DNA of 64,000 nt from Dermanyssus gallinae. Its lineage: Eukaryota > Arthropoda > Arachnida > Mesostigmata > Dermanyssidae. Numbering within the stretch: the stretch's first letter is position 1; each line of letters opens with the position of its first letter. The notes under the pieces are model-generated. The model searched no databases. It was not told where the DNA came from and saw nothing but the letters and a program-made list of their open reading frames with translations. Made by a program: the position numbers and the translations under genes. The DNA lies in contig QVRM01001986.1 of assembly GCA_003439945.1 (NCBI GenBank), forward strand, positions 29,326-93,325, in the 5' to 3' direction. Positions 55,005 through 64,000 of the stretch are shown here, in pieces.

Positions 55005-55008
<4 letters not shown>
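53694..55008 (+). mobile_element. mariner transposon inserted in a TA tract of block B
   Basis: 1,315 bases. The inverted repeats share GTGTGTTCAATCGTTATCGC GACTTTTG, with outermost bases CGAG (left) and CATA complement (right), so the tips have diverged. Flanked on both sides by long (TA)n (53654-53693 and 55009-55071), giving the required TA target. Block A has only a short TA run at the same place (near 31846), so this insertion postdates the A/B split. Confidence 0.92.
53899..54954 (+). pseudogene. mariner transposase, inactivated
   Basis: Start ATG 53899 (MDQRTCIKFCVKNEIKCADA). N-terminal helix-turn-helix domains with GRPSTSTTDEKI and ANRRITVREVAEDL. A one-base insertion near 54234 (GGGTCCGCCG) shifts the frame; it resumes with QKQHRMNIANEML and TGDESWVYGYD (first catalytic Asp), then KVLLTVFFDCRGVVHHEF. 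A TAA at 54629-54631 replaces a Trp codon directly before LLHHDNAPAHTS (second Asp); YSPDLAPCDFFLFPK supplies the third, 34 residues on (D34D). A further shift at ~54830 precedes FLKCFEDW and the stop at 54952-54954. Total length would be about 350 residues, normal for the family. Three lesions make it inactive; overall similarity to a consensus is otherwise high. Confidence 0.92.
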
Positions 55009-55074
<66 letters not shown>

Positions 55075-56922
55075 TATTTACAAACAGCTTTTACATACAA
55101 CTTATTTAGAAAAAGTTAAGATTCCTGCTGCCAAATGTAGCACGTGTATAAAATATACCACTAGCTATTTAGACGTTTTTATCTGTAGAAGCTTTACCTG
55201 TTCCCTCTAATGCGTTACAACGATTTCCACATATGAATATTATGAAAATAAAACCATATCAAAGAATATTTGTATTTGAACTTAAAAATAAAATCCGGCC
55301 GACAATCGCAACGGTGATTTGGATGCATTTTGACATCTTATATTATAGAGTATAATAGCGTATTATATAATGTAACGTCTGTAATAGATACTCGTAATAG
55401 CTCGTACCCAATACGAATATCTAAAATGTTGGTATTTGAGCGTTAAATCATTCTAATTAAATTTTACCAAACGTTTATTAGGGATTTCTGAGATGAAATT
55501 TGCTGCACGACTAGAGGTCGTCAAAGATGAACATTTCTACCGCTCTGAGACTTTTTCAGGGATCACTTACTAGCATGAGAGAGTAACGGCTAGGTTTTTG
55601 ATTATTTTAGTTTGAGCAGCAGTATAAAAGGCAGTCGACAAAAATGGCGAATCTATATGATTTTTGTTCGCAGTGTACAATATATCATGTTTAGGTGTAC
55701 AACATAAAAGTGTCCTAAAAGTATTGGGATGTATGTTACTGATAATGTAAATATTAAATTAAAAACAATGCAGCGATCACGCAATGAGAAGGCTACCCTA
55801 CCTCTGCTCAACCGGGAATTATTCGGCCGTGTGTTCCACTTGACGCTGTTTACACAATGACACAGGCATATGGCACGGCGTTATAGGACACTACATCGAA
55901 GGCGTAGTGTAATTTTTTTATAATTTCTACTTATGATTATTACGGAAAATGCATTTTGTACCAAAAAATCAGAAGCTTTTCAGAACTACAAAAATGTTTG
56001 TCGTGTTTAATTGTATGCATGGCAAATGCATCAATTGTAGATACCCCTTGTGGCGTGCTAAATGTATGCCAGAGATACAAGTTGCAACAGCGTTAATAAG
56101 AGACTGTTCTTGTATTTTTAGTTTTGTCTATTGGATAATTAAGGTCAGCGTTGTTTTTTGGTGAATCAACCATGGATAGGCAGTATACCACATCTCCACA
56201 GGGCTAACACTAATATTGATGGTTTAGACCAAACAGAAACGATGCTAATGCCATTCCCTGCAAGAATCATCTAGGAATTCTCTAAAACACCGTCTCCTTC
56301 TGATCCGATTGCGTTTTTGTAAATGTGGAAAGTTGTTTAGACTAGCTTGTAGCGGATGGAGATACGTGCAGTTCAAATATGGCAGTCAGGAGAACTCGGA
56401 TATTATCTGTATTTTGCTTCGTCTTTTGGGTGGTAACCTCAAGATCTTCTTGCATTGACGCCTCTAACGATTTTCATCGATTGCATTTTTACTACTATCA
56501 GTATTGAAATATATGAAATTCAGCGCGGCTCCTTGATCTGACCACCTTAAAACATTCTCTAAGATAACAAAAATATGATTAATGCCAATATATAACATGG
56601 TTACATTATTTATAACAACGCGTTAGTTTTAAAGCAGCGCTTTTTTATTATGACAACGTACGACCCGTAAAAAACAGCACATAGCCGATAGTGTAGTTAA
56701 CGTATTTTTATATAAAATAGTTGAAAACCGTCACATTCACGATGATCTTAGGATGTCTTCTAGGGCGCTCTTTCTTTATTTATTATCCATCCATACACAG
56801 TTGTGATTTTTTCCTTCATGAGACACACACAATATGTGCAATCTTCAACGTAACGTTGCAACAACCGTAACGTTGTGGCATCTCCAGATGGTAGAAGAAT
56901 TATTTTATAATTCTTCTACCGT

Positions 56923-56969
56923 CTGGAGATATATAACAGTCTTAACCTATGATTGTTATATATCTCCAG
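56923..56969. repeat. Hairpin, 19-bp arms (block B copy)
   Basis: Counterpart of 33587-33633 with one mismatch; adjoins the inverted repeat at 56891-56919. Confidence 0.85.
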
Positions 56970-57473
56970 TATATGAGATTGGCTTTCTCGTTGCCAATAT
57001 CATTCATCTTATCAATGAACGCATTTTTGCATTCTGTATATTTTAATCAATTTGATTACAAACTGATTAATATAGTATTTGGTATATAGTAGATATGTGT
57101 ATCAATTAATTTAAAGAAGGTAGAAATCAAGTGTTAAAGACTACTTCATACCGTTGATAGCGACGATTTGGTTGATCCTTTTGGTATCGGTATACACCTG
57201 CACTCTCACATTGCTGCTATGATTCTTATATTGAAAATATCCGACTGCAATAGAAACATAAAGATCTCTTACCACATCTGGGTCACCCAAGCTGTTGGGA
57301 TGCGACAGAAAAAGAAAAAAAGCTGTTTTATAGCCTGGAAAGTCAAGTTTATGCCATTTCATAAAATGTTCATACGTCACTTTTGTCGGCAATATCACTT
57401 TTGTACACTGTTTAGGGTGATACGGACAACACGATTTTTTACATAGCTTGCATCCACACGGTCTATATATAAA

Positions 57474-57700
57474 ATGCGTTGCAACAAATTAGCCACTTGT
57501 GTTTTTTGGTGATAATTTCGAAGAAGCTTATGTTTAAACCATGGATCGTACAAAGGATCTCTCGGATAACGAAAAGACAAGAATTGAGGCACATGCTGAG
57601 CTCGGTCATACAGTAACTGCTATAGCAACCAGATTAGGACTGGCATAAGAGCACCATCAGCAGGTTCTTACACCCTGGAGTGAACTAAAGGTGCAGATCT
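57474..57700 (+). pseudogene. Tc1 5' remnant (block B)
   Basis: As 34133-34349, with ATG at 57541, but one extra base (AGGACTGGCATAAG) shifts the frame to a stop after about 34 codons. Confidence 0.7.
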
Positions 57701-57880
57701 AACGGGTCGTCGTTATTTTTCAAATAACACCTGGATCTTAACATACAACGTGGAAACGCTGCCTTCGTTCGGAGCACACTTGTGAAGTGGTCTCGGCCTG
57801 GCCTCATCAAACGGACACGTAACAGTCACAATACGCGCCCACTAGGCACATCGGCGTGGCTAATCCATGGTGATATGTGT

Positions 57881-57952
<72 letters not shown>

Positions 57953-57982
57953 GTTACGCATATCACGATGAATTAGCTACGC

Positions 57983-58019
<37 letters not shown>
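57700..58019 (+). mobile_element. RLE 3'-terminal fragment with TA-centred palindrome (block B)
   Basis: As 34360-34657. The (TA)n core (57884-57949) is longer and interrupted, the inverted terminus is at 57950-57986, and TA continues to 58019. Confidence 0.75.
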
Positions 58020-58022
<3 letters not shown>

Positions 58023-61000
58023 TATATAGCTTGGATATCTCTTAATTCAAATGTGTAAGTTTGAAAACCAATCCAATAACACTAAGATTAAGATGCTATA
58101 AATGAAGTGACAGAGTGGCGGATCCCGCAGGTAAGCTCATATTCAGATATATTGTAACGAGCCATATGGCCAGTATGGCGATAATTCAACCACGCGGTCA
58201 CCACGTGCACCGCTGACTCGTGGCGCCACAACCCTAACATCGTCGTCGTCGTCGTCGTCAGACCTATGTACCTGACCCGCAGCGGCGGCCACATCGGAGA
58301 CAACACACGCCGTGTTAATGCGTAGTTTGAACCGCTCAATCAGCAAAGACGGCGAGTAGAAGTTTTTCGATGTCGAATATTCGAGAAGATTCGATTCTAT
58401 CGTTTAACGTTGTTACTATACGAACGCTACGACGGCGTCCCCGTAAGTGAATAAGTAGACCGAGAAGCTTGGCTTATTATTGCTCGGCTCGCTGACTATT
58501 CTTTGCTATGACGCGCATAGCAAGCATACAAAGCGCTAGGCGTGCGTTGTATGTTGTCATTCATCGGCCCGAGTCTCTCGCGTTGTAGTAATCATCCGGC
58601 TGAGTCCACACTCGCCAGTTAACTACTCAGCGTAACTAAACGATGTTACGATATTACGGCCGCATCGAACGATGCACGTAAAACGCATACAGTTAAAACA
58701 AAGTGTTTGTCACTGCCGGGTGAACTTTGCTATGTATTGATAGTTTTAAATGTGTGCATTTTGTTCGGTGGGGTTGGCCTACTCATATATTGGATTTGTT
58801 TTTTATCGCTCTGGCCTCGTCCATCTTGTCTTCAATCGAAACATCTTCGACGATGTTAAATAGCACAAAGCACAAGTGCTTGCAATAACATAAGGGCTTG
58901 ATATACGAGAAACTAAGCACAGGTGCTTGCAATAACATAAGAGCTTTATATACAAGAACAACAAAATATTGTAACCACGTTTGGTTCATTTCTTGAGGGT
59001 AAGGTGTGAACATTAAGAAAATCTCCTAACTATGCCAACTGCGAGGGGTTGCACTCATAATTCTTCAGCTATTCTCTGCGTGCATATATATTTGAAATAA
59101 GAAAGGTGTGGATAAAAAAATTACCTATCCTAAGTCTAGCAATGTCGTAGTGATTACTTTGCCCGCATCAACTAATGTTTCAAGATGTCCTGCGTTGTGA
59201 TAGCAAGTTCGGCGGGCATTGACGGCAGTGAAAGAAACCGAATCTGCGGGAATTAGATTATATGCGATCTATTTTAATGTTACAGCCACCGGGAAGACTA
59301 ACTAAGTGTAAACGCATAGAAGCACCGATTACATAGTTTAGAAATCACAACTTGAAACACCGACCTTGCTAATATATTTGAATATCACGGCCGGTCATGA
59401 GGTAACGGTAAGTAATGCCACAAAACTAAGCTCAAGAAAAGGCTTGTCCAAAAACAAACAACGACGTGTTGTCATCTGTATTTATATTGCTTCACATAAT
59501 GCAACTAATATTAATTACAACGCAGAAGAGTTCACAATTTACGTCTTTTCCACAAACGCGTAACAGGCTAGCGTCACAACACCTGCAACAGCATACATCC
59601 ATACGCACACAACCAAGCAATGGGAGTATGGAACAACATCGTTGTCGTATAAGAAAATTGTCAGTCAGCCATTCTATATTACGAAATTGATTCGTCTTCT
59701 GATCTTGCGCCAAAAAGCAAACAATAACATCATCAACATTATTTATTGCACCATATGCATAGGTATATATATATATTATATATGCATATATATATATTAT
59801 AATATATTTTATCTACGATATACATCATTGTATATAATCACATGTTTATAGATAAATAATAAATTATCATCGAGCTGACTGCATAAGAGAATAGCTCTCT
59901 GAGAGGTATCGATCAGCCATCACAGCTAGAAAAATCTAGATTAGGTAAAGCCTACGTTTTTCAGCTAGCCATTCGGTTGCCACGGAAATGCGAAAACCGT
60001 CTAGTTTACCTTATGACTTTTACTCAACTCTTTGTAGAAGATTAGTACCTAGATTCCGTCTCTCAAAAACCGTGCTCTTATTCAGTTTAGAGAAAAGCAA
60101 CAATAGCAAAGAGATGTTTTTGTTGTGTTGGTGGGGGAAATCTACAAAATGAGACACCAAAGCAATAATGGTTCTTTTCGTGATGTGTGCGCGTAGCGAT
60201 AGTGCTTCCTGGTCGCCTTACACTGGTAGTGAATTAGCAGTAAATCGTTTTAGATTAGGCGTATATATATTGAGCCCCATTAATTACGAGAAAGATGCAA
60301 ACAAACATGTTATAATTCTGCATTATGTATCTTTAATGAATTACATGCATAAACAAAAATCTTTGTGATATATCAACCCAACAGTATACGTTGAAACCGA
60401 CACCACACAATGAGCCGCATATCACGCAGGGCTCATAGTTTTGTATACGATATTCCCTTGGGCATTAAAGTACTTTTACAAATGTTACTAGCTCTCATTG
60501 CTAGTAGTGGTTTACCAAAGTTCTAAACCAAGCGGTACACGGAACTGACTCAGAAAGCGACTGAACAGTCGTAGAGAAAGGTTCTAAATCCGCCTAAAAT
60601 GTAAGATCCTTCAGAACAGCGCTTGGAAGTTAGGCTCGAGTAGCAGGTTCCTATGGCTGCTATTCTTCGCCCAATCTGGTGAATTGGACCAGGACCTGGG
60701 TGAATTTAAAGAGTTTCCAGAAACCGCCGAGCGCGAGAGCGGCTAGCTGGCAAGGGAGTAGTTATCGCCGAAGACTTCAAACTTTGGTCTTAGAATTCAT
60801 AATTTCAAACGTAAACATCAATAAGAGATGGATCATGTAGGTATACATATAACAAAGCCATGTCTTTGGTGCAAATAATGGCAAGGAACCCAAACTATGA
60901 TCTGTGAAGCCCGGAAGTGCAACACGGTCCGCTGAATATTCAATGAAACTACTACGTCCTTTTAGTTAGATGATCTCGTAGCCACAGAAAGGCGGATTCC

Positions 61001-62754
61001 GCCAGTATATTCCGGACGCATCGAACGATACGCGTGAATAGCATACAGTTCTAACAACTTGTTTTGCTCTGCCGGGTGAATTTAAAAGCCCGTGGGATAC
61101 AAATTGGTGGTCTAGAATAAAACAACCCCATAAAAAAATGTAATTCTAAATATTGATTCGGCTGGGTTAGCGCACTCATCTATTGGATTCGTCCTCGTTG
61201 ACGTCTAGCAGCTTTAAGTTTAAATTGGGTGTGGCGACGGGATAATTTCGATAATTGATCAATGTCATATGACCATCCACAATAGTGTCTTGCAACAACA
61301 GGAGGGTTTTTTTGTACGAGAACAAGAAACTAGTGTAGCCACGTTTGCTAAAGGCTCCCTTGAGGGTATGATGTAAACTCTAAAAAATCTTCTAAGTAGA
61401 TCAACTGCAAAACATTTACACATGTAATTCTTAAGCTACAATCTGCGTGTATATAAAATTGCAAGAAATGTGGACAGAAAGCTATGCGGCAGCGAAATAA
61501 AACGAATCAGCGCAAAACAACCTCTGTCCAAGCGATTTTAATGTTACAGCCAAATGCGCAAAGCATTTACCGCCCGTGCTTAAGTCCTTTTACGCTAGGC
61601 ATATCCCGCCATCAGAAGAGCGAACATGTACAGAACTAGAAGTATCGATAACTGAAAATGTTTTGGTCACCTTTGCTTAACATTGAATTATCTACAAGCG
61701 CATAACAGGGTGCGTCAGATGTCTCCTACAGCATACATTCATACGCACACAGCCAAGCAATTGGTGTACGGAACAACATCGTTGTCGCATTGAGAATAAA
61801 TGCTAGTCATTTATATGAGGGTTAGCACGTGGCTTCTTAGCAAGCGTAGGCTGGCGACGGCCTGGCCACTTCTAATCGTTACGATTTAAATGAATGCGTC
61901 AAAAGCAACGTTAGCCAAAATATAATTCTTGGCTGGAGAAAGTTGAAAGGACACCAAAGCAATAATTATTTTGTTCGAGCTGTTTGCGCGCAGTAATAGT
62001 GGCTTGCCTGGCCGTTTTACGGTGCTTGTGTATCAGCAGTAAATCGTTTGGGTTTGCCACTAGTATCGAGTCGTATTAATTACGACAAACATGTTATAAT
62101 TCTGTGTAATATATTTGTGACACAGTACATACATAAACAAAAACATTTGTGATATATCAGCTCCGCAGTATATGCTATACTTGACACCTTGCATTGCACC
62201 GCACATCACGTATATCTCATAGTTCAAACGTGGTGGTCCCTTGTGCATGAGAAGTACCTTGAAAGCTGTTTGTTGTCATTGCTGGTATGTTTTACCAAAG
62301 TTTTAAATCAAGAAGTGCACTGATACGAGACTGTTTAAAACTTTCTTAAAAAAATGCCACAAAAGAAACAGCTTGATCATTTCGAAAATGTTCAGAAACT
62401 AAGTGTACCAGCATTTGAGTGTGTTGGACTATAAAAATATTGTGTTTTATTGCTCATTAATAACACATTGTAACGAACACCTGCTTAGAATATGTGTGGG
62501 AAACATCGTCGACCCAATAAAGCCGTTGCTTCTTTTCTCTCTCTGTCGGGGCTTGCCCTGTGTTTAACACAATATGCTTTAGCTCCTTCTTGCGATACCA
62601 GAACATCACATACAAAAGTGTGAACCAGGAAAGCATCACTTCTCACTGTGCCAATGTGCTAGCATTAATAAACATTTTTTAAAGAGGTTGTTTTTAATTC
62701 TATAATTCTTCCGTCCCCTACGGGCTTGGCACTTATCTGAGGTATATCTTCAAT

Positions 62755-62967
62755 GCACCGAGGGCCCGGACATGTTAAGATATCTAGGGTTGTCCTTAAC
62801 AGTCCTTGTGCAGCATGGCCGCTGTCTCAGCGGTATGGTTTTATCATCTATTCTCAATGAGCATCGCTCAAAGAAAATTCTACCAACAACAGGGATCACA
62901 CCGGCGACACCGCGGTCTATGACAACCATGACTAGCGCACTATGCTCCCCTAGACCACGCCGTCACT
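62755..62967 (-). repeat. tRNA-derived SINE, family 2
   Basis: The minus strand starts GGCGTGGTCTAGGGGAGCAT (A box), continues GCGCTAGTCATGGTTGTC, and has a B box GGTGTGATCCC (near 62892-62902), spaced as in a tRNA. Partner of 3383-3590. Confidence 0.6.
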
Positions 62968-63189
62968 ATGGGAAATGTGGCTAACTGTACCACAACTTTT
63001 AAAGGCTATTTCTAAGTAGAACGTTACGCTAAATCAATTCAGACATTTAACAAAAGCAGTAGCCCGAAAACTACGCAAGCGCTTTAGCAACTATCAGCAT
63101 TAACGCAAATATGTTCGACAATACACGAAAAAGAATAAGGGCTTTTTATTTTCGTGTGACCAGATTTGCATCACTATTTTGGTTGATTT

Positions 63190-63345
63190 GGTTCTAAGCT
63201 GTCCTCAGCGGCTGTAGAAGCGATTTTAAACTGACATATAGTTATGTATGTCTCGTGCGTGGATGTTCTAAAATATTGTAGGATAGGGGTCCTGCAACGT
63301 CCCGGCTCTTACAGCTGGGCTACCCTTGTAACTGTTCTAAATTAC
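63190..63345 (-). repeat. Candidate tRNA-derived SINE, family 3 (block B)
   Basis: Counterpart of 41700-41860: GGGTAGCCCAGCTGTAAGAG then CCGGGACGTTGCAGGACCCC; both boxes slightly worse. Confidence 0.35.
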
Positions 63346-64000
63346 GTTACTTTTTTTCAAAAACTGTGTTTAAATCTAGTTGAGCCTGCCTCCCAGTGGG
63401 TGAAGTTTAAGCCTTAGCTACACTAACAGGAAGAAATATAACAATGCTCTCGTTGAAATTCTAAGGAATTTTAAAACAATGCGAAATTAAGACTTCCTGG
63501 AGAGTATAGGAGAGGCTTCTGGTAGAAACCAATCTGGAACTGCTTGTAAGCATTAGTGATTGAGAAATCGATGTAGATGCTTGCAGTAACTCTCGGGTTT
63601 TTTTTATGAGAAGAACAAATAGTGCAGCCACGTTTGCTGGATAATATCTTGAGGGGAGTTATGAACTAACAAATATTCTAAAGTGTGCCAATTGCAAATT
63701 GTTACATATGTGATTCTTAAGCTTTCTTCCACCTGCACATAAGTATGAAAAAAGAAAGGCTTTGATGAAAGTTGTTCATCTTAAATCTACCATTGGTGGC
63801 ACTGTGACTATTTTGTCCGCATCAACTGACGTTCGTCTGAAAGATTCGGTACGCTGCGGCTTTACGTTCAACAGTCATTGATGCCTCAAACGGCAGTGAA
63901 AATAAAACAAATTTTCTTGAAACAACCCTATCCTCTTGATTCCGGCCGTCGGAGAGACCAGCGTATAAAGATGCACTCGCGCCATTTAGAAGCACGAAAA

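Larger units (their letters stand above)
52817..63770. repeat. Duplicated block B (partner of block A)
   Basis: Colinear with 31005-42500. High identity to A until ~60390, then lower. It starts at ATATGTTTATCGGCC in both blocks, preceded by different sequence in each. Apart from the transposons noted separately it contains no recognised gene; the 69-codon frame shared by both copies (31044-31253 and 52843-53052) is unrecognised. Confidence 0.85.
58770..63770. repeat. Diverged ~2.4-kb tandem units within block B
   Basis: A landmark sequence (GGCT/GGTT...TTGGATT(C/T)GT, then ...CCACGTTTG..., then TCTGCGTG(T/C)ATATA) starts at about 58770, 61165 and 63560, i.e. near 2.4-kb spacing. The sections 59620-59660 and 61765-61800 (GGAACAACATCGTTGTCG) and 60367-60540 and 62152-62320 are paired similarly, with indels. 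Two corresponding units and a partial third are in block A (35410, 40615, 42110), split by the LINE. Confidence 0.55.

Overview
The window is eukaryotic nuclear DNA from an arthropod, most likely a chelicerate (mite or tick). It holds split exons with GT-AG borders, mariner and Tc1 elements, a BEL/Pao element, R1-like and restriction-like-endonuclease (RLE) non-LTR retrotransposons, tRNA-derived SINEs and a LINE whose C-terminal half resembles tick LINEs. Most of the DNA is AT-rich with many (TA)n tracts; the transposon ORFs are islands of higher GC. There is no sign of bacterial or viral gene organisation, and no rRNA gene, CRISPR array or convincing free-standing tRNA gene. The species is inferred, not shown.

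Layout, left to right. 1-1860: 3' part of an RLE retrotransposon (RLE-1). 2092-4288: long inverted repeat with a tRNA-derived SINE in its spacer. 4570-4915: GC-rich Gly/Pro-coding-like island. 6790-9714: the best-preserved RLE copy (RLE-2, minus strand, 880+ codon ORF) bounded by (TA)n tracts. 9780-14185: duplicated block E, carrying a young R1-like insertion with a 15-bp target duplication, a decayed RLE fragment, a GMC-oxidoreductase C-terminal exon and three exons of a CD36/scavenger-receptor-B gene (minus strand). 14560-24513: nested transposons (BEL/Pao pol, R1-like ORF2 piece, RLE-3, a 28-bp minisatellite, an ORF1-only R1-like derivative, RLE-4 with gag-like ORF1 and RT ORF2). 24935-29780: duplicated block C. 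29790-31004: an orphan retrotransposon ORF1. 31005-42500: block A, with a tick-like LINE inserted. 42690-45400: block F, the decayed partner of E. 45401-46832: a Tc1 element with long terminal inverted repeats. 47545-52816: block D, partner of C. 52817-63770: block B, partner of A, with a mariner inserted.

The large-scale structure is a repeated unit in the order E-C-A then F-D-B, expanded in the first copy by retrotransposons. E/F and C/D look old (roughly 80-90% identical by eye). The left half of A/B (31005-37083 versus 52817-60390) is about 98-99% identical in the stretches compared, and similarity falls abruptly at the site where a LINE entered A. The copies therefore give filled and empty sites for several insertions.

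The only recognisable host genes are the CD36-family fragment (three exons whose splice phases join exactly, with a frameshifted second copy in F) and the GMC exon. Everything else that codes is transposon-derived. All identities are from reading the sequence; no database search was possible, and percentages are by-eye estimates over short stretches.
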